Of a stretch of DNA of 64,000 nucleotides, positions 29,501 to 36,326 are shown one piece after another. The notes under the pieces were generated by a model. The model searched no databases. It saw only the letters and a program-made list of their open reading frames with translations, and had not been told where the DNA came from. This DNA is from Halisarca cf. caerulea (lineage: Eukaryota > Porifera > Demospongiae > Chondrillida > Halisarcidae), in NCBI GenBank assembly GCA_963170055.1, contig CAUJGJ010000093.1, positions 1,140,001-1,204,000 of the forward strand, read 5' to 3'. Position 1 is the first letter of the stretch, and each line of letters begins with the position of its first letter. The translations under genes were made by a program, and so were the position numbers.

Positions 29501-31818
29501 CAGAGATTTGTCACATGCTGGTGTGTATCTCAACTGAATTGTCTTCAGAATTTTAGTTTACTTCTGGATGCTAGACGAGGGAGCACATTTGAAGCGCTTC
29601 TTTTTGTATGATACAACTTTTCCATGTTGCAAATCCTCATTGTTTGTTCCTGTCCTGAGTTATAGGCGCTTGAAGTTTGTTTTTAGAAGATGGCGGCACC
29701 ACGTGTTGGTGAGAAATGAAGAGACCCGATGCGCAGCTTTTAGAAATGTGTCCACTTGCATACACAGTCTGTATGTGGGGGAGGGAGAAGATGTTCAAGA
29801 AGTATGAGAAGATTTTGTGGATTTTTGAGGATGATTAAGAAGAAGAGATGTATTTTGACGATTTGGAGGATTGCCAGCTGCCCCAACTATTGAACCCCTC
29901 TCGTAATTTGCGAACTTTATGGGGTCAGCTGGTAGAACTTTCTTCTCTCGGCCCTGCCAGAGCCGAACAGAATAGCTGCAGTGCTTGTTTCACCCACAGC
30001 CTGCAGCATCTATTCTATCGGGAACTCTGTGTCCTGGGTATTTAAACCCCATATCAGACTTCCCTTATTGCCGCATGCATGATTTTATTTTGATTTAATG
30101 TAACTTTTGGCAATAATGGTGGTGTCTCTCTCTCCTAATTTGACCGATCTTGGCTTTAGAGGAATGGTATAATTCGAAACATGGAAAAGTGTCCCACCAT
30201 ATAGCACCTCAAGCTTCTCGAGGTTTTAGAAGTATAGGTCTCACATATACAGGTAAAACTTCAGGGGTCGGGTAAAACTTTGTAACTACTTGAGTATAGA
30301 CATGAGAAATTTAAACAGTAGTCTTAGAGATGTTGACATGTCAACCTACTAGTGAAGTCCTTATTTGACACCCTAAAGTCAAAAGAACCAAAATTTTCAT
30401 GCCTTTTAATTAGTGAGGACATGTCCCACATGCGAGAGATTTCAATGTACGTATGTTTTGTTAGACATGAGAATTTACCTGATTTGGCATCCTATGCACT
30501 TATTACATGTAAATGATTTTAGTATCGTCATCAAATGACATTGTTTCAAAATTGAGCATGTAGAATTTGTACCATAAGTTTTTTTTAATAGATAGTTGTT
30601 TGGTTTGAATATCTAATGAATTGTAGCTTCTATTTACAACAGTTGACTTTAAAGAGATCCATGCCTCCAGTTACGCCACTGTCAAATAGCCTATTAGGTT
30701 AGAAGTTTTGAGGGATATACTATCACTTACACCAGAGGCACCATAGGATGGGTGCATAGGATTGCATATTGCAACAACTGCATCTAAGGAAATGCACACT
30801 AGATGGTATTTTTAATAATTTGGTTCCTAACATATAACTTTATACAGGCCAGGCTATAGTAGTTGTATGTGTTTAATATTTAATATTTGTTTCTGTTTAA
30901 TATTTGTGTTCTTACGATTAGCTAGCAATCAGCATTATTTTAAAAGCAATACAACCCATCTTATGGTATTTCTGTGACCTGATAATGTATCCTCCTGACC
31001 TCCATACAGGGAAAATGCACTGTAAACGGTTCTTTTTTGGTGGTAATTGATAATTTTCCTGTCTCAGGAAATACATGCAAATGTACGTTTTTCTGCCTAC
31101 AACTGCCACTTGTATATCTTCATGAATGCTTTCTCTGTGTTTATCTACATTGCTCGACTTCCATCTAATACTTTATGATGAGTATTGTTTTGGTTCCCAT
31201 CAATCTGTAGTGATGGAATGGGCAGAACTGGAACTTTCATTAGCATAGTCTCAGAAATAGAGAGAATTAAAATGGAAGCAAGAAGTGATGTATTCCAAAG
31301 TGTCAAAGCTGCTAGAAATCAAAGACCCTATATGGTGTCTACAGTTGTGAGTTTATGTTTTATTGTATTTAATTATAATTATTGCTTTCCGTAACAAGTA
31401 TGTGATTTGGTTGGTTCTTGCCTTCAAGTGTTTGTACACACTACTTGGAGATAGCTTTGAACAGTTTTGCTTGGATTTCATTCCTTCACAAGTGGCTGGG
31501 AGTTTCGGTTTTTTGCTTTAATGTCTCCTTAAAAGTAGTTCATAGTGAAATCATACTTTATGTGGGTATTATGTTTTGAAAATCTGCATTGCTCTCTAAT
31601 TCCTTAAAATTGATATCCTCTAAAATTTGCACTGTTGAGGCATGTTTGCAAAGTCTATTCAGCTATGAAGGTTTCATGCGAATCAACAAATATGGGAATG
31701 GATATTGCTCACATTTTTATTGATCATTCTGTTTCTTTTGCAGGACCAGTACATTTTGTTGCACGAAGCGTTAATATATTTCATGAAATCATTCCAGACT
31801 TACAATAACTTCAAGTGA
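2151..31818 (+). CDS. Receptor-type protein tyrosine phosphatase (Ig, FN3 x4, TM, tandem PTP domains)
   Basis: Type I membrane receptor that would remove phosphate from tyrosine on cytoplasmic substrates. My exon model, with all splice phases agreeing, is: 2151-2196, 2889-3209, 3282-3515, 3586-4083, 4169-4258, 4339-4596, 4697-4832, 4907-4943, 5024-5144, 6225-6293, 6379-6476, 6602-6686, 13500-13564, 13639-13675, 13818-13915, 16017-16145, 16231-16400, 16852-16987, 17084-17230, 18989-19082, 19520-19587, 20220-20360, 22499-22633, 26972-27120, 31211-31346, 31744-31818. The sum is 3573 nt, 1190 residues and a TGA stop. Domains: signal peptide 1-15, Ig about 25-120, four FN3 about 123-482, membrane span about 502-527, PTP D1 about 600-925, PTP D2 about 926-1190. 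The ATG at 2151 is chosen because it starts a hydrophobic leader. Least certain are the 69-nt exon at 6225 and the 30-codon exon at 4169. Upstream exons or alternative splice forms cannot be excluded. The subtype (LAR-like or other) is not decidable by eye. Confidence 0.9.
2889..3209 (+). CDS. Exon 2: Ig-like domain of the receptor phosphatase
   Basis: This exon encodes residues 16-122. An Ig fold is suggested by LQFTC (Cys52), VGWYLND (Trp62) and IRFTCRSG (Cys107), the usual Cys-Trp-Cys spacing. Four possible N-glycosylation sites (N36, N53, N78, N111) support an extracellular location. The exon is 321 nt and is flanked by phase 1 introns on both sides, so it is a symmetrical module. The acceptor is TATTGCAG and the donor is AAG|GTATAT. 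Confidence 0.8.
3282..4596 (+). CDS. Exons 3-6: fibronectin type III repeats of the receptor phosphatase
   Basis: Four exons (3282-3515, 3586-4083, 4169-4258, 4339-4596), separated by introns of 70-85 bp. FN3 signatures are visible: SVTITWKAA with LMPFTSYEV in the first, IPPRNVTY with VVVSWLIPE and [12 protein letters not shown] in the second, [10 protein letters not shown] with [10 protein letters not shown] in the third, and [17 protein letters not shown] with [13 protein letters not shown] in the fourth. Each repeat would be about 80-100 residues and probably forms the ligand or adhesion stalk. The third repeat is split between exons 4 and 5 and its end is less canonical, because exon 5 uses a donor (ACTT|GTAAGC) that I chose for phase. 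All introns here are phase 1. Confidence 0.82.
4697..5144 (+). CDS. Exons 7-9: transmembrane span and juxtamembrane segment
   Basis: Exon 7 (4697-4832) encodes a polar stretch, then a span of about 26 hydrophobic residues starting [19 protein letters not shown] and ending LCIV. Exon 8 (4907-4943) gives the stop-transfer signal [11 protein letters not shown]. Exon 9 (5024-5144) gives [20 protein letters not shown] and an acidic, proline-containing linker. The arrangement fits a type I receptor with the phosphatase domains in the cytoplasm. Phases run 1, 2, 0, 1. Confidence 0.85.
5145..6224 (+). other. Intron 9 of the receptor phosphatase
   Basis: A 1.08 kb intron of AT-rich sequence. I see no repeat family or RNA gene that I can name in it. 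Short frames inside are not supported. Confidence 0.5.
6225..17230 (+). CDS. Exons 10-19: juxtamembrane end and catalytic PTP domain D1
   Basis: Ten exons encode residues about 581-925. Markers in order: FRTEYE then [10 protein letters not shown] (KNRY phosphotyrosine-recognition loop, K656-Y659), [40 protein letters not shown], the WPD loop (W793, P794, D795, in ACTGCATGGCCGGATCAT), and the P-loop [13 protein letters not shown] with nucleophile Cys830 and phosphate-binding Arg836. [10 protein letters not shown] follows. The P-loop is split by intron 17 inside the Ser831 codon. All essential acid/nucleophile/arginine residues are present, so D1 should be active. The Q-loop is unusual: NQDQY preceded by Leu where active PTPs have QTxxQ. 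The domain is interrupted by a 6.8 kb intron (6687-13499) loaded with transposons. Confidence 0.9.
6755..6845. repeat. (CA)n followed by degenerate (CATC)n microsatellite
   Basis: A CA run at about 6741-6760 passes into CATC/CATT tetranucleotides with CTGT and CCGT variants. It lies in intron 12, shortly after the donor at 6687. It yields open frames in several phases that are not genes. Confidence 0.9.
7009..7779. mobile_element. TIR DNA element (MITE), family with CACAGGGTATTTA ends
   Basis: The left end is CACAGGGTATTTACAACCGC and the right end is GGCGGTCATAAATGCCTCGTG, inverted copies with a few mismatches, next to TA on both sides. The inside resembles the elements at 46067-46841 and about 42285-43881, including GCCATTTTCGTGACGTTTCA and a CCCATTCTGTTG block. 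No transposase frame is visible, so it is a non-autonomous element in intron 12. Confidence 0.7.
7865..9165 (-). mobile_element. Degenerate LINE (RTE-like): endonuclease fused to RT tail
   Basis: Read on the minus strand from about 9160 downward, the sequence gives an APE-type endonuclease: [22 protein letters not shown], a GD..CRVG block, [18 protein letters not shown], then [18 protein letters not shown]. This matches the exonuclease/endonuclease/phosphatase part of non-LTR retrotransposons of the type often annotated as craniofacial development protein 2-like. Further down (about 8210-8030) comes [20 protein letters not shown], the typical end of the reverse transcriptase. The polymerase core between them is missing, and stops and frameshifts occur, including a stop within the endonuclease at the NT*FQKK position. 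It is a dead, internally deleted copy lying antisense in intron 12. Confidence 0.75.
9185..9700. mobile_element. Short TIR element with CAGGGGCGTAGC ends (hAT-like)
   Basis: It starts CAGGGGCGTAGC and ends GCTACGCCCCTG, a perfect 12-bp inverted repeat of the CAGGGG type used by many hAT elements. The flanks do not show a clear 8-bp duplication (ATACCTCT versus TCTCTCTC), so the superfamily is tentative. No transposase is present. Confidence 0.6.
10267..10307. repeat. Perfect 18-bp hairpin with 5-nt loop
   Basis: AGTAACCATATCTCCAAC is followed by GTTGG and then its exact reverse complement. It lies in intron 12, followed by short CTTATA repeats. Confidence 0.9.
11217..11621. repeat. 28-bp minisatellite, about 14-15 units
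   Basis: The unit is about 28 bp, beginning ACCAAGGAGCCTATGCAGCT and closing GTATGCAG, with ACC/GGC and CCT/CAT variants. Two composite blocks are visible: units starting ACC come first, then units starting GGC mixed with ACC. Because 28 is not a multiple of 3 and no frame holds a stop, all three plus frames stay open for 144-160 codons. I regard these as non-coding because they lie in intron 12 with no splice context. Confidence 0.9.
14081..14594. mobile_element. Long foldback element (two arms of about 230 bp)
   Basis: The left arm starts AACCATTTGGAAATGGTAAA. The right arm is its inverted copy and ends TTTTACCATTTTTAAATGG. The match runs through GGATTGACACAGGACC, GGGATTCTCCAAAA, AACAAGGGTGAGTT, repeated GGGCTAGA-type motifs and GTTTAATTAGACTGA, with a short spacer near 14330-14360. 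It lies in intron 15 of the receptor gene. A short related fragment is at about 20868-20905. There is no coding capacity. Confidence 0.85.
15297..15963. mobile_element. TIR DNA element with 9-bp target duplication (Mutator-like MITE)
   Basis: The ends are TAGTCCAGCCAGCTGGACC and its inverted copy GGGTCCAGCTGGCTGGACTA. The TIRs extend about 80 bp each with mismatches, including GTTCGTACATA and CAGCAACAGTC. The element is flanked by identical TCCTACATA at 15288-15296 and 15964-15972. Long TIRs with a 9-bp duplication point to Mutator-like elements. There is no transposase. It lies in intron 15, ending about 50 bp before the exon at 16017. Confidence 0.8.
16626..16783. repeat. (TG)n microsatellite in intron 17
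   Basis: Nearly pure TG with a few CG and TA interruptions. It ends about 70 nt before the acceptor at 16851, which opens the exon carrying the second half of the D1 active-site loop. Confidence 0.95.
17231..18988 (+). other. Intron 19 of the receptor phosphatase
   Basis: A 1.76 kb intron. The part at about 17265-17560 is richer in G and C than its surroundings (for example CCCGACCCGCTAACCCGG) and looks like an inserted repeat of unknown class. A poly-C run is at about 18115-18128. No gene is supported. Confidence 0.45.
18989..31818 (+). CDS. Exons 20-26: membrane-distal PTP domain D2 (likely pseudophosphatase)
   Basis: Seven exons encode residues about 926-1190. The PTP fold is clear: [42 protein letters not shown], the P-loop [13 protein letters not shown] with Cys1120 and Arg1126, [17 protein letters not shown] and a C-terminal helix, then TGA. 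The changes from an active domain are that the KNRY region reads [10 protein letters not shown], the WPD loop reads W-L-E (W1087, E1089), His before the Cys is Met, and Ala after CS is Asp. In receptor PTPs the second domain is often regulatory rather than catalytic, and the missing general acid fits that. The last two introns before the end are 4.3 and 4.1 kb. Confidence 0.88.
19679..19850. mobile_element. Small TIR element (pogo/Tigger-like ends)
   Basis: The left end CAGTGGAGTCTCATTATAAC resembles the inverted right end TTATAACGAGCTTCCACAG. Inside are ACTATAATCAGCTGA-type and CACTGTAAcagaAATTCACT repeats. About 170 bp, in intron 21. The class is guessed from the end sequence only. Confidence 0.45.
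20534..20624. repeat. Imperfect hairpin of about 90 bp
   Basis: TTAAACCATGGCTCCTCATG is mirrored by CATGAAGTGCGATGGTTTAA, with an inner perfect arm TTTATCACAC / GTGTGATAAA around GAGCGAATCTA. Probably a short MITE or its remnant in intron 22. Confidence 0.65.
21281..21529 (+). other. Unassigned cysteine-rich open frame of 82 codons in intron 22
   Basis: The frame reads with a dense cysteine cluster, [17 protein letters not shown] followed by KSC, then an acidic helix-like part. The composition looks like real, zinc-binding-type protein rather than random frame, but I do not recognise a family and see no start or splice context. It does not fit the PTP reading, and the flanking exons join correctly without it. 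It may be an exon fragment of a transposon. Confidence 0.25.
21608..21967. repeat. (TG)n microsatellite, compound, about 350 bp
   Basis: Three TG blocks separated by short unique segments near 21687-21745, with TATG and CG interruptions. It lies in intron 22 and yields long CVCV and THTH frames on the two strands that are not proteins. Confidence 0.95.
22634..24223 (+). other. Intron 23, first part
   Basis: Intron sequence between exons 22499-22633 and 26972-27120. At about 23140-23450 the motif TGCGAAA/TTTCGCA recurs in both orientations, suggesting a short inverted-repeat element. I cannot define its ends. Confidence 0.4.
24226..25081. mobile_element. Foldback TIR element with GCAGGTGAGTTATGTGCA ends
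   Basis: The left end CGCAGGTGAGTTATGTGCA and the right end TGCACATAACCTACCTGCGC are inverted. Inner arms also pair: AAAGGCGGTCTACTAAACGA with CCATTTAGAAGACTGCCTTT, and TTTTCACCGTATGGC with GCCATATGGTGAAAA, giving a centre near 24590. It has no coding capacity. It is related by its ends to the element at 41452 and the 9749 sequence. Confidence 0.7.
25086..26971 (+). other. Intron 23, last part
   Basis: AT-rich intron sequence. Short direct repeats of ATAGATGTTTTAGTATA occur at about 25540-25620, and a TG tract is at 26527-26592. No gene is supported. Confidence 0.4.
26527..26592. repeat. (TG)n microsatellite
   Basis: A TG run of about 65 bp with one TATG interruption, in intron 23. Confidence 0.95.
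27262..27821. mobile_element. TIR element, inverted copy of the one at 38379-38882
   Basis: The right end TCAAATACGGTA and the left end with TATTTGACTG are inverted. Internal blocks such as CAGTAAACAAAATGGCCAC, TTGATCGATC and CTTCCTTCTGTGAC match the reverse complement of the element at 38379-38882. It lies in intron 24. There is no transposase. Confidence 0.7.
27822..31210 (+). other. Intron 24, remainder
   Basis: About 3.4 kb. At 28600-29000 there is sequence homologous, in inverse orientation, to 42900-43400 (both read NLQSL-FHV in one frame), so a transposon copy is present whose ends I cannot place. Frames at 29568-29807 and 29848-30045 are open for 60-80 codons but match nothing I know. 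Confidence 0.4.
28600..29010 (-). mobile_element. Fragment of dispersed repeat also found at 42900-43400
   Basis: The minus strand here contains AATTTGCAATCTTTGTATTT and CATGTAGACCTGATG. The plus strand at about 43090-43130 contains AATTTGCAATCTTTGTGTTT and CATGTAGGTCTGAAT. The inverse match continues on both sides. Coding origin is unclear. Confidence 0.55.
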
Positions 31819-32127
31819 AGTCTTACTGTGATAATTGAGTTATTAATGTACTTGTTGTTTGTATTGTTTTGGTTAAAATATTGACTAGCCTATTTGAGCA
31901 GCCAGTGAAATTCTGGATCTGTATGGGTTAACAAAGAAAGGGATAGTTGTGAGCATTGATTGGATATAGACATTTAGTTTATATATACTAACTCTTTCGA
32001 ATCAAGTCACTTGGTGTGCATAAAAGTCGTTACTCTTTGTATATTGATATTTTTATAGTACTGTACATACTAGCTCACATATGCACATGAAAATGCACAA
32101 ACATGATATTATAATATTTTTTGGGGA

Positions 32128-32133
32128 AATAAA
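32128..32133 (+). terminator. Poly(A) signal of the receptor phosphatase gene
   Basis: AATAAA lies 310 nt after the TGA at 31816-31818, in an AT-rich stretch followed by T-rich sequence. No other AATAAA that I saw lies between the stop and this site, so the 3' untranslated region is probably about 330 nt. Confidence 0.6.
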
Positions 32134-32277
32134 GCTTCCTTTACAATTTTTTGTATAACAATTTTTAATAGATAGGGACCATTAAATGTGATAGTTTAAT
32201 TTGACCTGACACACCATTGCAGGCTCTCCCAGGCACCATACTCCCACCATCCATCTTATCATACTTGGCACTGAGTA

Positions 32278-32485
32278 CCGTATACGCTTTAATTTTTGTG
32301 TGGTGAATATTTTGTGAATCTTGTATTTTAGTGACATTCACGTTTTTTTTTAAATTTACAGTCAGCCATGTTTTACAATTGCACAAGAGACGATCTAAAT
32401 TTCTGTGGGTGTGAACTTCTGTAGATGGCTTCTAATCCACGAATACTATGAATATAAAACCGCCCGAAAATTAAAGCGTATACAG
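32278..32485. mobile_element. MITE with 18-bp TIRs at a TA site
   Basis: The left end CCGTATACGCTTTAATTTTT and the right end AAAATTAAAGCGTATACAG are inverted and flanked by TA on both sides (32276 and 32486). About 208 bp without coding. TA flanks suggest mobilisation by a mariner-type transposase. Confidence 0.75.
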
Positions 32486-32973
32486 TATGCTATTAACTTT
32501 CACATTGAGGCAAATTATTTGTATATACAGTACCACACACGTCACAGGCTCTGCAGGCAACATATCGCTACCATCATTGATCAATGCCAATACAACACAC
32601 TTCACGTGTGTTGGTGACTTACATATGGGTCAGCATGTCACATGCACTACAGCATTACAGCATGCCCATGGATGCTCACAACCGACCACGGCTTATTGTG
32701 ATTGTGAGCTTGCCGTATGTCAAAGTTTCTGAATTCCATGTTATATCTGTTATAAGCACTATCATTCATAATTATCCCTTACAATGATTTAAGTATAGGC
32801 CACACAAACGTCCATATAGTTGCAAATGAATGAAACAAATGAATCATTTGTAGATTTGCCCTGCCACATGGCCCACACTATTTAACTGAACCGCAGATAT
32901 CACATCCAAAGTTAGCCAATGAAATGTCAATTTTACCACGTGTTCGCAACGAGACTATTTTTTCCCGTGAAAA

Positions 32974-33488
32974 ATGCCGAGAAGTAAGCGAATTTTCCTT
33001 GCTTTCCTCCTTCTGTATAAAAAGATCCTGTTTCTCCTGAGTGTTCGGCATCAACGCCGCAGACGCTACTGGGTACACTCCATCAACCAAAATCGCGAGG
33101 CATACAGAGTTTACAGTCATCTGGTGTGTGAAATTCGTTCCTTCAATAGCCATCACTGAAGGTATCTACCAAAGACGATCGAAAATTTTGACCGAATCTT
33201 GGGATTGGTTTCTCCACTGATCTCCCATAAGGACACGATCATGAGAAGGGCAATAGAGCCAGGTCTGAAGCTTGCTGTAACGCTGCACCACTTGGCTGAA
33301 GGCGCCAGCCATTCGACCATCGCGCTTCACTACAGATTGGGAAGATCGACTGTTTCCAATATCATATATGAGACATGTGATGCTATTTGGAAAGTGCTAC
33401 AACCACTTTACATGAAAAAACCTGATGGTCCTCGGGAATGGAAGACTATTGCTAGGAGCAAGGGGTAAGTAATTCTTTATCTGTGGTA

Positions 33489-33579
<91 letters not shown>

Positions 33580-33638
33580 TGTATGTATGTGTGTGTGTGT
33601 GTGTGTGTACGCACGCGCGCGCGTGTGTGTGTGTGTGT

Positions 33639-33679
<41 letters not shown>

Positions 33680-33823
33680 TGTGTGTGTATGTGTGCTTGT
33701 GTGTGTGTGTGTGTGCGTGTGTGTGTGTGCGTGTGCGTGTGTGCGTGCGTGTGTGCATGTGTGTGTGTGTGTGTGTGTATGTGTGTGTTTGTGTCATTGT
33801 GTGTGTGTGCGTGTGTGTGAGTA

Positions 33824-33885
<62 letters not shown>

Positions 33886-33942
33886 TGTATGTATGTGTGT
33901 GTGTGTGTGTGTGTACGCACGCGCGCGCGCGTGTGTGTGTGT

Positions 33943-34010
<68 letters not shown>

Positions 34011-35024
34011 ATCTGGGTACAAGAGTGCACTATTCCCATGTGTGCTATGCATGTGTTTATCTTTCGTTCCAGATTCTGGGATACTTGGAATTTTCCTAAT
34101 TGTATCGGTAGCATTGATGGCAAGCATGTGGTCATCCAACACCCCATCATGCAGGCTCAGAGTACCACATGCAATTACAAACAAACTGAGAGCATAGTAC
34201 TCATGGCTGTTTGTGACCCATCGTACAAGTTTATTGTGGTAGATATTGGCCAATCAGGAAGCCTGAGCGATGGTGGTACTTGGAAATCATCTCCCTTTGG
34301 GCAAGCTCTTTTACATGATTTGTGATGTTAACATGCAATGTACTATCCTGATTGTGATCATGTTTTGCCAACATTATAAATTCGTTTGCCCCATATAGGC
34401 CACATCAATTTGCCCGAACCTGCTGTATTGCCCAGTGATACATCTTGTGTTCCTGTGCCATTTGTTTTAGTTGGAGATGAGGCATTCCCCTTAAACCATA
34501 CTTAATGCGACCCTTTCCGGGTAGACAATTAGACAGCAACTCGAAGCGCATTTACAATTATCGCTTATCACGAGCAAGAGGAGTTATGGAAAATGCTTTT
34601 GGCATGCTTGAACATCTTTGCATGCATGCATCACATTGTATTGTCTCATGTAATGCTACTTCTTACACTTACAGGGATCCTTTCACATAGATGGAAACTT
34701 CTGTCCAGAAGTATTATTGCTGAACCTAGCAAGGCAGAGAAGTTGGTTCAAGCCATGTGTGTACTACACAGCTTTCTCAGAACCATGCAGGATCCACATT
34801 ATACCCCAACAGGATTATGTGACAGTATCGATGAAGATGGTAGTGTCAGGGATGGCTTTTGGAGAGCAAGCCAATTATCTGTCCTGGGTCAGGATGGGTA
34901 TAGTAGTAGAAGTGCTACCGTTGAAGCCAGTCATATTAGACAACGCTTTGTGGATATTTTAACAGTACAGAAGGGAGTGTATCATGGCAACTTGCCAAAG
35001 TTAATGCCAGATGAACAAATTTAA
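32974..35024 (+). pseudogene. PIF/Harbinger (HARBI1-like) DDE transposase, broken
   Basis: Exon 1 (32974-33464) reads RRRRYWVH, then LVCEIRSFNSHH, a TGA at 33157-33159, then RYLPKTIENFDRILGLV and a helix-turn-helix region HSTIALHYRLGRSTVSNII. A donor GTAAGT at 33465 joins in phase 2 to 34073, giving WNFPNCIGSIDGKHV with the first catalytic Asp near 34117. After a probable intron ending at 34398 comes [13 protein letters not shown] with the second Asp near 34477. Then ENAFGML carries the catalytic Glu near 34590, followed by [11 protein letters not shown] and VLHSFL. All three DDE residues survive, but the reading is broken by the in-frame TGA and a one-base loss in the C run after GDEAFP (34486-34494), and the join between FGML and SHRW lacks a clear donor. 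Such transposases cut and paste elements with short target duplications. This copy should be inactive. Confidence 0.85.
33490..34010. repeat. (TG)n tract of about 520 bp inside the transposase intron
   Basis: Compound TG/TATG/CG tract with two similar copies of a CACGCGCGCGCGTGTG-containing segment near 33608 and 33914. It fills nearly the whole intron 33465-34072 and ends about 60 nt before the acceptor. The long frames on both strands here are low-complexity and not genes. Confidence 0.95.
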
Positions 35025-35055
35025 GTTATATAGTACTAATAAATATAGACAACTA

Positions 35056-36326
35056 GTGTGATTTGTTCATGCTGTCTCCTGTCTCTTGTGGCATGACTGA
35101 AGTGAATTGCTGTTGGGGCGGTGATAATGCAGCCATTGGATATGGCGTGTGAGGGGGTTGCTGTGGTAAATATGGTGCATTGTTTGTTTGAGGCAGTGGA
35201 TCATAGGGTATATTTGATGGTCTTGGAGAAGAGTATGGCATCGTGTTTAGCTTATAGGTGGATGTGGTGGACACCTGTACTGTGCAGAAAACAAAGCCAT
35301 CTCTATGTCCCTACGTGCAACCGACGACTGGTAGTCTGTTAGCTTCCTCAATTTTGCAGCCAAAGACATCGCATAATGATGCATGTCATCTTCCTGCTGA
35401 AAGGAATGCTTTAGTTCCCAAATCTCTCTATCAATGGTTGCCATTAAATCAACAATAGAGCTCTGGGTGTCCACCTATTGCTTTCGTTTTGCTTGCGAGT
35501 TGGATGAACCACTGTCACAAGATGACTGTGGTGTAGGTGGCAGTGAGTCAGGGTCAGGGTTTGATGTTGGTGAAGATAATATTGAAGCTGGAAGTTCTGG
35601 CTTGTCAATATTGGACACAGACTCCTTCTTCTTCATACTGTCCAGGAGCCACAGGCCAAAACTTCCATGTTGGTTTTGCTAATGCTGGGGCACCACTTGC
35701 ACACCTCACTTCATATGTGCGCTTGTTTTCCATGAAGGTATCACGCAGACTTGTCCACAGTTTGGATGCACTCTCTCCTATACATGGTGAAGAACAAGCA
35801 GTGTATGCATCTACATGGTTATTATGAAATATTGCTACAGAGTGTGCACGTCAATGAATGATTATTAGTTGCTTCAAACAATAACTGCACATCGGTCAAA
35901 ATTTCAAAGATTATTCAACCCTCACTAACTCAATTTTACTAAACAAACGTGGTGATTACTATAGATACATGATGGAAGATTATAACAAGTTGAGAAAGCA
36001 GCTACAATATAGAATAATAATCAGAAACCAAGGTAATTCTTACCTGCCCAGTTGCTGCATACATCAGGGTGTTCACTTGCTAGCTCTTTAGCAATGTCGT
36101 CCCAATTGTTCCTCTTCACTGTCCTCGAGTCTTCGAAGTTGTTGTGCCCTTTTGTATATAATACTGGCCTTGCGCGAACAAGTTCTATGAGGGTTTCCTT
36201 CACGGTATCCATCTTCTTTGATAACCACGTGCGCATGTGGTACATGTCCAGATTGTTATGATAATGCTCACAGGAGTGCATAGTGATAAAAGTTAATGTT
36301 CGCCGTGTAAATTTGCTATTAGTCAC
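35056..36326 (-). pseudogene. MADF (Myb/SANT-like) DNA-binding protein of the Harbinger element, broken
   Basis: Minus strand. Exon 1 (36326-36044) contains KETLIELVRARPVLYTKG and TVKRNNWDDIAKELAS, the helix pattern of the MADF domain. The donor CAG|GTAAGA at 36043 joins in phase 1 to an acceptor before 35777, giving ASKLWTSLRDTFMENKRTYE and KPTWKFWP, the rest of MADF. The frame then needs a shift to reach LLDSMKKKESVSN, a serine/proline-rich stretch and KRKQ, followed by an in-frame TAG and then SSIVDLMATIDREIWELKH, a coiled-coil-like tail, and a proline/glutamine-rich end. PIF/Harbinger elements usually carry a second gene for a Myb/SANT-like protein that brings the transposase to the DNA. 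Its convergent position 30 bp from the transposase end supports that role. At least one frameshift and one stop make it a pseudogene. Confidence 0.72.

Noticed and set aside
33157..33159. TGA in the transposase read as selenocysteine
   Set aside because: The position is a bulky hydrophobic residue in relatives, no SECIS is evident, and a second frameshift shows the gene is decaying.
33477..34325. Long open frames of alternating CV or TH residues on both strands (up to 280 codons), also at 16582-16996 and 21540-22093
   Set aside because: They are translations of TG/CA microsatellites, low-complexity and open in all frames; only the last part of the 33483-34325 frame (from 34073) is real transposase sequence.
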